Shown here piece by piece: positions 54,301-64,000 of a stretch of DNA of 64,000 nucleotides. The notes beneath the pieces are model-generated. The model searched no databases, was not told the origin of the DNA, and saw nothing but the letters and a program-made list of their open reading frames with translations. Source of the stretch: Pseudomonas abyssi. Lineage in GTDB: Bacteria; Pseudomonadota; Gammaproteobacteria; Pseudomonadales; Pseudomonadaceae. The first letter of the stretch is position 1; each line of letters starts with the position of its first letter. Location of the stretch: positions 1 through 64,000 of the forward strand of contig NZ_NTMR01000013.1 of the NCBI RefSeq assembly GCF_002307495.1, written 5' to 3'. A program made the translations under genes and the position numbers.

Positions 54301-54428
54301 TCTCCGGTTTGCTGGCTTCAACTGTGCTGACGTTGCTGGTGGTGCCGGCGGTCTGTCGTCTGGCGCTGCGACCGCGGCAGCAGGCCACAGGGAAGGTGAC
54401 ACAGGTGCCTGCAGATATTTTTAAATAA
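51381..54428 (+). CDS. RND efflux inner-membrane transporter
   Basis: 1015 aa, full length for AcrB/MexB relatives. First helix at about 9-28, then R-Q-E-D-P-S-F-P-Y-R at the first periplasmic loop. G-I-L-I-D-N-A-I-V-M-V-E-N (helix 4 proton-relay Asp) is visible. The second half repeats the plan. It exports drugs or other small compounds using proton force. No outer-membrane factor gene follows, so it must borrow one such as an OprM-like channel. Ligand range unknown. Confidence 0.95.
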   Translation: MNVAQLLRPRLLGLVVVMLSLLGVAAYLTMARQEDPSFPYRAGMITVIYPGAVAESVERLILEPLSDELSQVEEVDFISATARTGVALVPVRLHDSIYDTDAAWDRVRQAMTRAELSFPDGVQSMELDDRLIDIPAVVLAVRGDPSLVRLSDEAERLKRQLMDLPGLSRVELYGDTDEQITIALRDAQMSRLGLAPQQLAGLLAQRNQVIPGGFVVVGSQRLGVLPNSEFTSLDALRTTQVTLPQGGSVPLASIADIWRGPVEPMGERAWYDGDPSVLIGLVLERGQVDAIRFGEQLRARLATLAPDFAPLQIDEMFFQPDQVKERLDGLEANLISSVLIIIAVVLVGMGWRMGVLVALMLPLVALISLGLYDLGGGILHQIAVIGMVISLGILIDNAIVMVENIQDRLNSGAGRQQAVLGAIRELAAPLGASTATTLAAFTPMLLSKGGTADFTRGIPIMIMLTLSVSYLLAISVAPLLAGRFLRPAPERTAPRLEGFAASLARLSEAAPKRMLLLGMGVVALSLALAPLVKLQFFPNADRAQVVIDLFMPEGTDQLRTTEVAAALEGELSAHSGVQQVHRFVGATGPSFYYNLNRSPQAPNRARLVVNTDTLASTGPLIHWVREHVAAQWPELDVVASTLGQGPPREAPIELRLYHLDDRQRIASAEQLFALLKQVSGAVDVRHDIDLGVPTVRVEVDDAQAQRFGLTRADVAQALYRQSLGSTFEQYRQELDPIPMLLRTHEGSRQSLNRLLSASVFNASGQAIPLSAVARIVPDWQPASITQRDGVRVLTVSAGLEEGYSFSQVLRELQVRLVQRPLPPGTRLEVGGDSEGSGDANRALFTTAPIGILLLLFFLLLQFNSFSRLGIVLLTVPLASAGVLPGLVLSGAPFGFQSLLGVIALVGIVVNNAIVLIDVVDQRLASGLDIDAAVSEAVLRRTRPILLTTATTIAGLLPLALSSSTLWPPMAWAIISGLLASTVLTLLVVPAVCRLALRPRQQATGKVTQVPADIFK

Positions 54429-54442
54429 TCGAACGCAAGTGC

Positions 54443-54470
54443 TTGACTCCGTTGGCGGAATCGATAAAAT
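54443..54470 (+). promoter_or_regulatory. Promoter for tRNA-Asp
   Basis: TTGACT (54443-54448), 16-base spacer, TAAAAT (54465-54470), about 66 bases before the tRNA. Confidence 0.55.
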
Positions 54471-54536
54471 GCGCGCCAGTTCAGACGGACAGGGCGCCAG
54501 CCCAACCCCTTCGACAGGGTGTTCTCTGATCTATGC

Positions 54537-54613
54537 GCAGCGGTAGTTCAGTTGGTTAGAATACCGGCCTGTCACGCCGGGGGTCGCGGGTTCGAGTCCC
54601 GTCCGCTGCGCCA
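54537..54613 (+). tRNA. tRNA-Asp (GTC)
   Basis: 77 nt cloverleaf with acceptor GCAGCGG/CCGCTGC, D-arm T-A-G-T-T-C-A-G-T-T-G-G-T-T-A, anticodon loop C-T-GTC-A-C, T-arm GCGGG-TTCGAGT-CCCGT and encoded CCA. Confidence 0.97.
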
Positions 54614-54620
54614 TTTTGCA

Positions 54621-54653
54621 AAAGCCCTGATTCGCAAGAATCAGGGCTTTTTT
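54621..54653 (+). terminator. Terminator after tRNA-Asp
   Basis: AAAGCCCTGATTC-GCAA-GAATCAGGGCTTT followed by TTT. Symmetric A/T tracts suggest it also ends the convergent gene. Confidence 0.88.
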
Positions 54654-54671
54654 GCTTTTGTCAGCTGTGTT

Positions 54672-55019
54672 TCAACCAAGATGCGCCGGGTCGATCGCCT
54701 CGCCGTTCCAGGCATTGAGCCGTTCACGAATATCCTCAAACATCGCGTCGTACTCGTGGTGCGCTGACAACGACATGAACTCCCTGGTCAGCACGCCGTG
54801 ACGCCGCAGTATGTGATCAATGTTGCTGGCAAAGTTGAACGCGGTATCGCGCGGCAGGCTGAAGGTCTCGCGCACCACCTGCTGATTGATCTCACCCTCA
54901 ACGACGAATTCGACCGCACTGCGCTGGCTGTCGATGCTGTAGTGAATGTCCAGACTGTAGCCTGTGTCCTCTGGCAGTAACTGAAGACGACTGATATGCA
55001 GATGGCCGGGTTCAAACAT
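54672..55019 (-). CDS. Hypothetical protein, DUF5064-like, 115 aa
   Basis: It begins M-F-E-P-G-H-L-H, which recalls the Pseudomonas DUF5064 family (from memory). A strand-rich body (Y-S-L-D-I-H-Y; V-E-F-V-V-E-G-E-I) is followed by a helical end. AAGGAGGA precedes ATG 55019; the longer reading to 55085 overlaps the divergent gene's leader. No function known. Confidence 0.7.
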   Translation of the reverse strand: MFEPGHLHISRLQLLPEDTGYSLDIHYSIDSQRSAVEFVVEGEINQQVVRETFSLPRDTAFNFASNIDHILRRHGVLTREFMSLSAHHEYDAMFEDIRERLNAWNGEAIDPAHLG

Positions 55020-55127
55020 GAGAGTTCCTCCTTGTCTACAGAGATTAGTTCGGATGCCGCGCGGGTGAAAGTCGCGCTCTGGCATGCCTCTTGCTGAATG
55101 TCTGTCAGCATTGGCAGGAGGCGAGAT

Positions 55128-56396
55128 ATGACATCAGCGTTGGATTTTATGTTAGCGGCACGGCGCAGCGAAATGCAGGGGCTGCAGGCGTTGTCACTGA
55201 CGTGTGCGCTGGTGGTGCAGGTAAGTCGGTTGGTGCATGCACTGCAGCGAGAGCGCGGGTATTCCAACTTTTGTCTCGGAGGGCAGGCGGCGAGCCATGC
55301 GCAGATGCTGGATGCGCTGAGCCAGCAGGCGCAGGAGCAGGAGCGGGTGGTGCGTACGGCGCTGGGCGAGATGGACCTGGAGCGCGGCAGCAGTGCTGAC
55401 AAGGCGCAGCTTTACACGCGCATTGCCTATGCGCTGCATGTCCTTGATGGGTTGCCTGCGTTGCGCCAGCGGGTACGGGAGGCCTCGGTGTCGGCTGCCG
55501 AGGCGACGCGGCACTTTTCGCGGCTGGTTGCAGCACTGCTGGCGGTGGTATTTGAGGCCGCGGATACGGCGGTCGACCCACGCGTTACCCGGGCGCTGGT
55601 GGCGCTGTTCAACTTTATGCAGGGTAAGGAGCTGGCGGGGCAGGAACGGGCGACCGGGGTGGCGGGTTTCATGGCGGGCTACTTTGATGCCGCGCTGCAG
55701 GACCGCTTGCGCTTTCTCCAGGATGGCCAGCAGCGCTGCTTTGAAAGCTTTATCGAGGCTGCCGATGACGCGTCGCGCGCTGACTGGGACCAGTTGTGCA
55801 CGGCTGAGCTGGTTGAGCAGATCGAGCGGCTGCGCCAGATGGCGATGCGCACCACCTCAGACCAGCGGGTGCAAGGCGAGCTGGGTGATGTGTGGTTCGA
55901 CCTGACCAGCGCCCGCATGGATACCATGAAGCAGATCGAAGACCAGTTGGCTGACAGTCTGCAGCAGCTGTGTGCACAGCAGACCCGTAAAGCCAAGGCG
56001 GACCTGGATAACCAGCGTCGGTTGCTGCGCCAGCTTGATCAGCTTGATCGGGACGCAGGGCAGGGCGCGCCACGGCTGTACAACGTTCAGGCCACCGATT
56101 TGCAGGCGCTGCCTGGTGAGGCGCCGGGCGGCCAGGTCAATCGCTCGCTGCTGGACGCCTTGCACGAGCAGACCCAGCGCTTGCAGCAGCTGCAGGATGA
56201 GCTGGAGCAGGCCCGTGAGACGCTGAACGAGCGCAAGCTGGTTGAGCGTGCCAAGGGGCTGCTGATGAGCCAGCATGGTTTGAACGAAGAACAAGCCTAT
56301 CGCACGTTGCAGAATGCAGCGATGGAACGCGGGCAGCGACTGGCGGACGTGGCGCGGACGCTGCTCAACCACAGCGATCAGCGTAAGCCGTTGTAA
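55128..56396 (+). CDS. Nitrate/nitrite-sensing ANTAR regulator (NasR-like)
   Basis: 422 aa. The N-terminal NIT sensing domain has L-Q-R-E-R-G-Y-S-N-F (about 40-49, P-box-like) and helical bundles to about 290. A coiled linker (330-365) leads to the ANTAR RNA-binding domain at about 365-420 (E-R-K-L-V-E-R-A-K-G-L-L-M-S-Q-H-G-L-N-E-E-Q-A-Y). Such proteins bind two-hairpin leaders to prevent termination in nitrate assimilation operons. No such operon is nearby. CAGGAGG precedes ATG 55128. Confidence 0.88.
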   Translation: MTSALDFMLAARRSEMQGLQALSLTCALVVQVSRLVHALQRERGYSNFCLGGQAASHAQMLDALSQQAQEQERVVRTALGEMDLERGSSADKAQLYTRIAYALHVLDGLPALRQRVREASVSAAEATRHFSRLVAALLAVVFEAADTAVDPRVTRALVALFNFMQGKELAGQERATGVAGFMAGYFDAALQDRLRFLQDGQQRCFESFIEAADDASRADWDQLCTAELVEQIERLRQMAMRTTSDQRVQGELGDVWFDLTSARMDTMKQIEDQLADSLQQLCAQQTRKAKADLDNQRRLLRQLDQLDRDAGQGAPRLYNVQATDLQALPGEAPGGQVNRSLLDALHEQTQRLQQLQDELEQARETLNERKLVERAKGLLMSQHGLNEEQAYRTLQNAAMERGQRLADVARTLLNHSDQRKPL

Positions 56397-56577
56397 GGCC
56401 GGCTTGCTTTGTAATGGTGCGAGTGGTGCTCCGGGTTGGTGCGCAATGCGCCCTGGCGGAGCGCTCAGGCTGACTCAGGTCAAGACGGCGGGGAACTAGT
56501 GCGGTCATTATTCATCTGAATGTCATGCTGGCGCGTTAGCGTCGGCTTGAACCCAAAAAAAATGACAGGAGTGTCGT

Positions 56578-56658
56578 ATGAACGATTACGTAGAAGAGCT
56601 GATTGAACTGCAATCCCAGCAATGGGACGATGATGTTGAAGACGCCGAAGAGATGTAA
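56578..56658 (+). CDS. Very small acidic protein, 26 aa
   Basis: M-N-D-Y-V-E-E-L-I-E-L followed by a run of Asp/Glu (W-D-D-D-V-E-D-A-E-E-M). ACAGGAG is 7-8 bases before the ATG. It fills the gap between the ANTAR and AraC genes. No hydrophobic segment, no family recognised. It could be a regulatory peptide or a leader. Confidence 0.45.
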   Translation: MNDYVEELIELQSQQWDDDVEDAEEM

Positions 56659-56703
56659 AACCTCTTCGCGCGTTTTATCCACTATCTGCTTTATCCCTCT
56701 GTT

Positions 56704-57741
56704 TTAACTCTGTATTTCCTTCTCTATTCTGTTCGCCTCCAGCAGCTCTTTGCGGTAGCTGCCAGGCGGTGATCCAGTCCAGCGCTTGAAAGCCCTCTGT
56801 AACGCCTCGGGTGACGAAAATCCCAGCAGGTAAGCCACCTCGCCCAATGCCAATTCGGTGTCACGTATATAGCTGATTGCCAGATCGCGGCGCATCTCGT
56901 CGAGGATCTGCTGGTAGGTAGTATGCGCTTCGTGCTGCAGGCGTCGGCGCAGCGTCCAGGCGGTCATCCCCAAGTGATCGGCTACCGCTGGTAGTGTGGG
57001 CGGCTGGCCGTCGAGCCGCGGCGCAACCAGGCTTTCCACGCGCTCGCGCAGACCTCGGTGTCGTGTCAGCTCGCGCAGCTGCTGGCTGCACAGCTCGCGC
57101 AGGTGTGCGTAGGTGCCGGCAGCACTTTGCGTCAGTGGCAGCGCCAGGCTGCGAGGCTCCCACACCAGCTGGTTGTGCTGTTGCTCAAAGTGGACCGGGC
57201 AGCCAAACATCTCCTCGTAGCGCGCGGCGTAGGGCGGAGCGGGAAACTCGATATGCACCTCGCGCAGGCGCGCCTGGCCGTTTGTCAGGATGCGTCCGGC
57301 ATGGGCGCGTGCCGATAGCGCCGAGTCCACCACAAAGAGGTTGAACATGTTGTACGGGCTGATCGAGTAAAAGCGCAGCGCCGGTGGCTCAAAGCTGGAG
57401 TGACCACGGTAGTTCTGGCTGCCAAGCAGTTCGAATTCCACCAGTGTGGCGAAGGCTTCTTCCAGCGTCGGAGCGCATTGGGCGGTCATGCCCGCCAGCC
57501 CGAGGTGGCTGAGTTGGCTGCAGCCGCCCATGGTCAGGCCGATGGCCGGGTTGCGGGTGTAGCGGATAGCGGCGTTCCCCAGGCGCATGAAGCGCGCGAT
57601 GCTGATGCGTGCGTGGGGCTGGGCCAGCAGGGCGTCGTCAATACGAAAGCGCGCCAGCAAGGGCCTCGGGTCCAGCCCGGAGCGCTGTATCGCTTCGCGC
57701 AGGGCCAGCAGGTAGCCAACAGAGATATCACCCAGTTTCAT
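56704..57741 (-). CDS. AraC-family regulator with arabinose-binding-like N-terminal domain
   Basis: 345 aa. The N-terminal part (1-200; N-P-A-I-G-L-T-M-G near 68) is the PF12625-like ligand region. The C-terminal AraC HTH pair follows (M-T-A-W-T-L-R-R-R-L; A-Y-L-L-G-F-S-S-P-E-A-L-Q-R-A-F-K-R-W-T-G). Divergent from fadH across about 160 bases, so it may control it. ATG 57741 is preferred over GTG 57756. Confidence 0.88.
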   Translation of the reverse strand: MKLGDISVGYLLALREAIQRSGLDPRPLLARFRIDDALLAQPHARISIARFMRLGNAAIRYTRNPAIGLTMGGCSQLSHLGLAGMTAQCAPTLEEAFATLVEFELLGSQNYRGHSSFEPPALRFYSISPYNMFNLFVVDSALSARAHAGRILTNGQARLREVHIEFPAPPYAARYEEMFGCPVHFEQQHNQLVWEPRSLALPLTQSAAGTYAHLRELCSQQLRELTRHRGLRERVESLVAPRLDGQPPTLPAVADHLGMTAWTLRRRLQHEAHTTYQQILDEMRRDLAISYIRDTELALGEVAYLLGFSSPEALQRAFKRWTGSPPGSYRKELLEANRIEKEIQS

Positions 57742-57899
57742 GCTGTGGTCCGCCACTGTGTCGGCTGCAGTGTAATTTATCGTTATTAAAGTGTCACTTC
57801 AGGTTATTGAGTGGCGTCGCGAGCGGGCCTATTGTTTTGCTCACAAACAGGCGCCGGGCATGTATCCGAGCGCCGAACCTGATGATGACGCCGGAGTAA

Positions 57900-59939
<2,040 letters not shown>

Positions 59940-60154
59940 GGCGCTGGCCGCCGGTGCCTTGCAATGGGGTGCCGGCGGCCCAAAAAGTGCGACGGATTCG
60001 GCTTTTTCAGCTTCAACTCCACGGCGCCTGCGGGCCCCTTGCCAAGTCGGTCACACACGACATGGAACCTTTTGCCTACACTGTGTGACTGATGAGGGAT
60101 CAGGGACAGCCAAGTCCCGCGTAGGGACAAGCCGCTGCAGGGCGAGGAGATTGA

Positions 60155-60991
60155 ATGATGAGCACGGCAGCCAAGCCGTTACTGACCGAAGCGGTCATGT
60201 TCTTTTCCGAACGTGGGATCAGCAAGGAAATGCTGTTCCCCGAGTTCGAGGCATTGCTGGATGGTCTGGTTGCCTCCCCCGAATTTGCTGACGAAACCGT
60301 GGAAGCGGTGTTTTTGCAGATCAACGCCCGCCTGCAGGTGCGTGCCGCGGTGTTTTTTACCCTGGATTTTGACCTCGACGGCTACGTCAACCGCCTGTGG
60401 AACATGCCGCTGCGGCAGATCGCCGAGCGCGCCGAGCGCGGGCCGGACATGGGCGGCGGCCCCATTCGACTGGTGTGCCTGGGTTACAACAAGCAACCGC
60501 AGTACCGGCCCATGCTGTGGAAGCCGGGACAGCGAGCCGGCACTAACGATCTGGCGCTGGTCAAGGATGCCGTAGCACGTAACTCTCTGGGCATTCTTGG
60601 TGAAGACGAGGAAACCCTGGGTGTGATTTCGCCCGAGCGTCTGAATATCGCTGCCGAGGATGCCTGGTATGGCGGTGGCAATATCGTCGGCGGCGTCGCG
60701 GCGGAAGCGGCGGTCGCTGAAGAAGCTCAGGCCCAGCAGGAAAAGCACGACCGCGAGGTGCGCGAGTATCGGCAACAGATCGAGCTGCTGAATAACCGCT
60801 TGCGCGCGCTGACGCTGGAGAAGGAGCAGGCGCTGGTGGAACTGCGCGGTACCCATGCCGAACACCTGGAAATCGTGCAGGGGGAACTGCTGGATATCAA
60901 GCAGGAGCTGGCCCAGCAGCAGAAGGTCAACGCCCACCTCAAGCGCGAACTGAGCAAGGCGCAAAGTCGGTCATCGACCGACATCGACTGA
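60155..60991 (+). CDS. Conserved hypothetical coiled-coil protein, 278 aa
   Basis: Globular N-terminal two thirds (F-P-E-F-E-A-L-L-D-G-L; Y-V-N-R-L-W-N-M-P-L; G-G-G-P-I-R-L-V-C-L) followed by a long coiled coil (about 195-270). No signal peptide or membrane helix. It has the same neighbours (fadH, DUF1853, nadK) as the P. aeruginosa locus, so it is a conserved pseudomonad protein of unknown function. Two ATGs in tandem (60155, 60158); GAGGAG upstream. Confidence 0.8.
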   Translation: MMSTAAKPLLTEAVMFFSERGISKEMLFPEFEALLDGLVASPEFADETVEAVFLQINARLQVRAAVFFTLDFDLDGYVNRLWNMPLRQIAERAERGPDMGGGPIRLVCLGYNKQPQYRPMLWKPGQRAGTNDLALVKDAVARNSLGILGEDEETLGVISPERLNIAAEDAWYGGGNIVGGVAAEAAVAEEAQAQQEKHDREVREYRQQIELLNNRLRALTLEKEQALVELRGTHAEHLEIVQGELLDIKQELAQQQKVNAHLKRELSKAQSRSSTDID

Positions 60992-61000
60992 CCCGGCTGC

Positions 61001-61903
61001 TCAGGCTGGCCAGGCGTCATCCACACAGAGCAGCCGTTCGGCGCTCAAGCTGTCATCCCCCGCCGCACAGAACATGCGCGCTCGATGTCGCCCCAGGCGC
61101 AGGCAAAGCGCGCGCATGTCAGCGGGGCTGAGCGCTTCGGCTGCGTCTGCTGCCGGTGGCATTAACCATTCCTTATGCGGGAGCTGCAGCCAGCGCGAGC
61201 GTGCGGGCAGCGTCTTCAGGGCGCGTACCGGGCACCAGTGCAGGGGCCTGGGTGGTGCAAGACCGCCGGCTGGCAGCGGCATTGGCTGATCCAGCGGCGT
61301 GAACAACTCACCCTGCAACCAGGCGGCCGAGACCTCGGGCAGCGGCAGCGCCCGATGGGCGGTGGCAAGCTCGGGCAGGCGCTGGCTGAGTGGCAACTGG
61401 TGTTGAATCAGGCGAGACAGCTTGTGGGCCAGGGTGTCGCGGGTATCAATGCCCCACCAGTGCTGGGGGGCACTGCAATGCTGCAACGGGTCGTGCAGGT
61501 CGGCGCGGCCCAGGTAGAACTTGACCGCCAGCTCCAAATGCACGATGGCACCGTCGGCCGCCTGTATCACCAGATCCATTTCACCCAGCGTGTGCGCGCC
61601 GCGGCGCAAGGCGATATTGTGGGCCAGAATGCGCGTGTCCGGCGCCAGGGTCAGCAGGGCGTGCCAGAGGCCCTCGTAGTGGCTGCCGAGACGTCGGTCC
61701 GGCGAGTCGCTGAACAGCTCGGCCAAGCGGTGCGGGGCTGCATCCAGTAGACTCAGCTGATGCCAGAGCTGATCCGGATCCTGACGCCAGACGGAGTCCT
61801 GCAGCGGATCGCGCATGGGCAGTAATTGACCGTCAAGCAGCGCCGGGCTGGCGGCTACCCAGGCCAGGTCGCGGACAAGCGGGTTGTGAAAACGCGGTGG
61901 CAT
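61001..61903 (-). CDS. DUF1853 family protein, nuclease-fold-like
   Basis: 300 aa. F-H-N-P-L-V-R-D-L-A-W at the start and H-N-I-A-L-R-R-G-A-H-T-L-G-E-M-D-L-V, then V-H-L-E-L-A-V-K-F-Y-L-G, are typical of DUF1853. The G-E-x-D ... H-x-E-x-x-x-K spacing resembles PD-(D/E)xK nucleases, though activity is unproven. Convergent with the coiled-coil gene (9-base gap) and divergent from nadK. Confidence 0.85.
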   Translation of the reverse strand: MPPRFHNPLVRDLAWVAASPALLDGQLLPMRDPLQDSVWRQDPDQLWHQLSLLDAAPHRLAELFSDSPDRRLGSHYEGLWHALLTLAPDTRILAHNIALRRGAHTLGEMDLVIQAADGAIVHLELAVKFYLGRADLHDPLQHCSAPQHWWGIDTRDTLAHKLSRLIQHQLPLSQRLPELATAHRALPLPEVSAAWLQGELFTPLDQPMPLPAGGLAPPRPLHWCPVRALKTLPARSRWLQLPHKEWLMPPAADAAEALSPADMRALCLRLGRHRARMFCAAGDDSLSAERLLCVDDAWPA

Positions 61904-61998
61904 CGCGGCTCCCGTATTTGCCAGTCACAGCTGGCTGCGGAATAATCGGCGCGTGCCCCAAGTCTCGGGCATCTCACAGACGAACGCAAAGGGGTGGT

Positions 61999-62883
61999 AT
62001 GGATCAGTTCCGCAACATCGGTCTCATTGGGCGTCTGGGCAGCGGGCGTGTGGTCGATACCCTCAAGCGGCTCAAGCGATTTTTGCTCGACACCGGACAT
62101 ACCGTGATTCTGGAAGACGCGGTGGCGGAGCTGCTGCCGGGCCACCAGCAGCAGGTGTGCTCGCGCAAGATGATGGGCGAGATCTGCGACCTGGTGATTG
62201 TAGTCGGCGGCGATGGCAGCCTGCTTGGCGCCGCGCGTGCGCTGTGCCGTTACAACATCCCGGTACTGGGCGTGAACCGCGGCGGACTGGGTTTTCTGAC
62301 CGATATTCCGCCAGATGAACTCGAGGCGCGCGTAGGCGAGGTGCTGGCCGGCAAGTACATGGTCGAAACGCGCTTTCTGCTGGACGCCTTTGTGCGCCGC
62401 GGCGAAGAGCAACTGGGCACCAGTGAAGCCTTGAACGATGTGCTGCTGCACCCGGGCAAGTCGGCGCGGATGATCGAGTTTGAACTCTATGTTGACGGCC
62501 AGTTTGTCTACAGTCAGAAGTCGGATGGCCTGATTGTGGCCACCCCAACCGGCTCGACCGCCTACTCACTGTCGGCCGGCGGGCCGATCATGCATCCCAA
62601 GCTGGATGCCGTGGTGCTGGTGCCGATGTTTCCGCATACGCTGTCCAGCCGCCCGATCGTGGTGGACGGCAACAGCGAACTGAAGATCATCATTTCCAAG
62701 CAGAGCGGTATCTATCCGCAGGTCAGCTGCGATGGCCAGGTGCACATGTCCTGCGCACCCGGCGACAGCATTACCATCCGCAAAAAACCGCAGAAGCTGC
62801 GGCTTTTGCATCCGCTTGATCATAACTTCTACGCCATTTGCCGCAGCAAGCTCGGTTGGTCCAGCCGCCTGACGGAGCAGTAA
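61999..62883 (+). CDS. nadK: NAD kinase
   Basis: 294 aa. The catalytic G-G-D-G-S is at residues 70-74. G-G-L-G-F-L, the A-L-N-D-V loop and S-D-G-L-I-V-A-T-P-T-G-S-T-A-Y-S-L-S-A-G-G-P complete the fold. It phosphorylates NAD to NADP. ATG 61999 is chosen because the frame upstream to 61897 lies in the promoter gap. Confidence 0.97.
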   Translation: MDQFRNIGLIGRLGSGRVVDTLKRLKRFLLDTGHTVILEDAVAELLPGHQQQVCSRKMMGEICDLVIVVGGDGSLLGAARALCRYNIPVLGVNRGGLGFLTDIPPDELEARVGEVLAGKYMVETRFLLDAFVRRGEEQLGTSEALNDVLLHPGKSARMIEFELYVDGQFVYSQKSDGLIVATPTGSTAYSLSAGGPIMHPKLDAVVLVPMFPHTLSSRPIVVDGNSELKIIISKQSGIYPQVSCDGQVHMSCAPGDSITIRKKPQKLRLLHPLDHNFYAICRSKLGWSSRLTEQ

Positions 62884-62884
62884 G

Positions 62885-63853
62885 GTGAGCGACGCCGAGC
62901 TCGACCGGGGCTATGACATCATCGGCGATGTGCACGGCTGTGCGCATACTCTCGAACGCCTGTTGGAGCAGATGGGCTACCGCCGCCTGAACGGCGTCTG
63001 GCAGCATCCGCGCAGGCAGGCGCTGTTTCTCGGCGATATCATTGATCGCGGCCCGCGTATTCGCGAGGCGCTGCACCTGGTGCGCGACATGGTTGAAGCG
63101 GGGCAGGCGCGCTGCATCATGGGCAATCACGAATTCAACGCCATCTGCTGGGAGACGCCAGCGCCGCCGGGCAGCGGTCGCAGCTACCTGCGCGAGCATA
63201 CCGAGCGGCATCATCGTCTGATTGGCGACACCCTGGCGCAATTCGACGCCTGGCCGCAGGAGTGGCGGGAGTTTGTCCAGTGGTTCGGCGATCTGCCGCT
63301 GTTTCTGGATATGGGCCCGTTTCGGCTGGTGCACGCCTGCTGGGACAGCAGCCTGATCGAGCCGCTGCGTCAGGATTACCCGGACGGCCGCATAGACGAC
63401 GCGTTTCTGATGGGCTCGGCGCACTGGGGCAGCTTCCCGGCGCAAACCTTTGACCGGCTGCTGCGTGGCACCGACATGCGCTTGCCGCACGGCATCACCA
63501 TGACAGGGAAAGACGGCTTTACCCGCGCGTTCTTCCGCACCAAATTCTGGGAGGAGGCGCCAGAAACCTACGGCGATGTGGTCTTTCAGCCCGATGCCTT
63601 GCCGGAGCCGGTGGCGGAAAAGCCGCTGACCGAGCAGCAGAAAAGCGACTTGATGCTGTACCGACCGCACGACCCCTTGCTGTTTGTCGGCCATTACTGG
63701 CAGCAGGGTACGCCCCGGCCGATTCGACCGAATCTGGCCTGCCTGGACTACAGCGCCGTGAAGTACGGCAAGCTGGTGGCCTATCGCTGGAGCGGCGAAA
63801 CCCGTCTGGAACGCGATCACTTTGTCTGGGTCGAAGTACCGCAAATGAACTGA
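62885..63853 (+). CDS. Metallophosphoesterase (PrpE/ApaH-type)
   Basis: 322 aa. Metal motifs G-D-V-H-G-C (13-18), G-D-I-I-D-R-G-P and G-N-H-E are visible, with the C-terminal histidine motif in V-G-H-Y-W. It could act on phosphoprotein or dinucleoside polyphosphates. Start is GTG 62885, one base after the nadK stop, with AAGG within the nadK end; the two genes are likely one operon. Confidence 0.9.
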   Translation: MSDAELDRGYDIIGDVHGCAHTLERLLEQMGYRRLNGVWQHPRRQALFLGDIIDRGPRIREALHLVRDMVEAGQARCIMGNHEFNAICWETPAPPGSGRSYLREHTERHHRLIGDTLAQFDAWPQEWREFVQWFGDLPLFLDMGPFRLVHACWDSSLIEPLRQDYPDGRIDDAFLMGSAHWGSFPAQTFDRLLRGTDMRLPHGITMTGKDGFTRAFFRTKFWEEAPETYGDVVFQPDALPEPVAEKPLTEQQKSDLMLYRPHDPLLFVGHYWQQGTPRPIRPNLACLDYSAVKYGKLVAYRWSGETRLERDHFVWVEVPQMN

Positions 63854-63866
63854 AGCGAGGCTCGCC

Positions 63867-64000
63867 ATGCTCAAGGCGCTAACCCGTCCGTTGAATGAAG
63901 ACCTGTCCGCGCTGGCACGCTTTCTGCGCCAGCGCGGGGTCGTGCACCGTATTGCCGAGGAACGTGGCGAGCAAGTGGTCTGGGTGGTGGATGAAGCCAG
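63867..64000 (+). CDS. Rhomboid-family intramembrane protease, 5' end
   Basis: Only 44 codons are inside the window. The start M-L-K-A-L-T-R-P-L-N-E-D-L-S and R-R-G-V-V-H-R-I-A-E-E matches the cytosolic N-terminal domain of Pseudomonas rhomboid proteases (GlpG-like), which follow the phosphoesterase in P. aeruginosa (from memory). GAGG precedes ATG 63867. The membrane part lies beyond the edge. Confidence 0.7.
   Translation, partial: MLKALTRPLNEDLSALARFLRQRGVVHRIAEERGEQVVWVVDEA

Overview
The window comes from a gammaproteobacterium of the Pseudomonadaceae (Pseudomonas or a close relative such as Halopseudomonas/Stutzerimonas). The evidence is the order tig-clpP-clpX-lon-hupB-ppiD, an OprD-type porin, and the block fadH / coiled-coil protein / DUF1853 / nadK / phosphoesterase / rhomboid, which is the order I remember from P. 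aeruginosa. Species cannot be set from sequence reading alone.

Bases 1-32,879 are the right part of a P2-like (phiCTX-type) temperate prophage that continues beyond the left edge. Its right end is a 3' fragment of a tRNA-Leu gene (about 32,856-32,879), so the phage sits in the tRNA-Leu upstream of tig. The integrase and the intact tRNA are expected to the left, outside the window. From right to left it holds portal and terminase ATPase (Q, P, + strand). Then on the minus strand come scaffold, capsid, small terminase and head completion (O, N, M, L), tail X, two holin-like proteins, a muramidase endolysin, a two-gene insertion (P-loop protein plus a 71-aa protein), nested Rz/Rz1, and R, S, V, W, J, I. 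These are followed by a GDSL/SGNH-hydrolase tail protein, fibre H with two small proteins, sheath FI, tube FII, E with a -1 frameshift to E', tape measure T, U and D.

At 6.5-9.4 kb lies the lysogeny module on the plus strand: an XRE repressor with a TTG start, a 49-aa protein, a lipoprotein, and an AT-rich pair (325-aa soluble protein plus 194-aa four-helix membrane protein). By position, size, membrane topology and, by eye, some sequence pattern, this pair recalls lambda cI-rexA-rexB. It is the best candidate here for an undescribed phage-exclusion system. Leftward from the repressor run the early genes: a Cro/Cox-like regulator, a CII-family regulator, an Ogr-type zinc finger, a large CHC2-TOPRIM-P-loop primase/helicase and small unknown genes, mostly joined by 4-bp stop/start overlaps.

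From 33 kb on is ordinary chromosome. The proteostasis cluster tig-clpP-clpX-lon-hupB-ppiD has sigma-32-like promoters before clpX and lon. It is followed by an OprD-family porin, a MITE-like 182-bp element with CTAG target duplication, an NADPH:FMN-reductase-like protein, a Na+/H+ antiporter-type transporter, a chemoreceptor, a retropepsin-like zinc-protease-family protein, DUF2058 and DUF2897 proteins, a TetR regulator divergent from an RND efflux pair, tRNA-Asp, a nitrate-sensing ANTAR protein, an AraC regulator, 2,4-dienoyl-CoA reductase, NAD kinase and a metallophosphoesterase. The window ends inside a rhomboid-protease-like gene.
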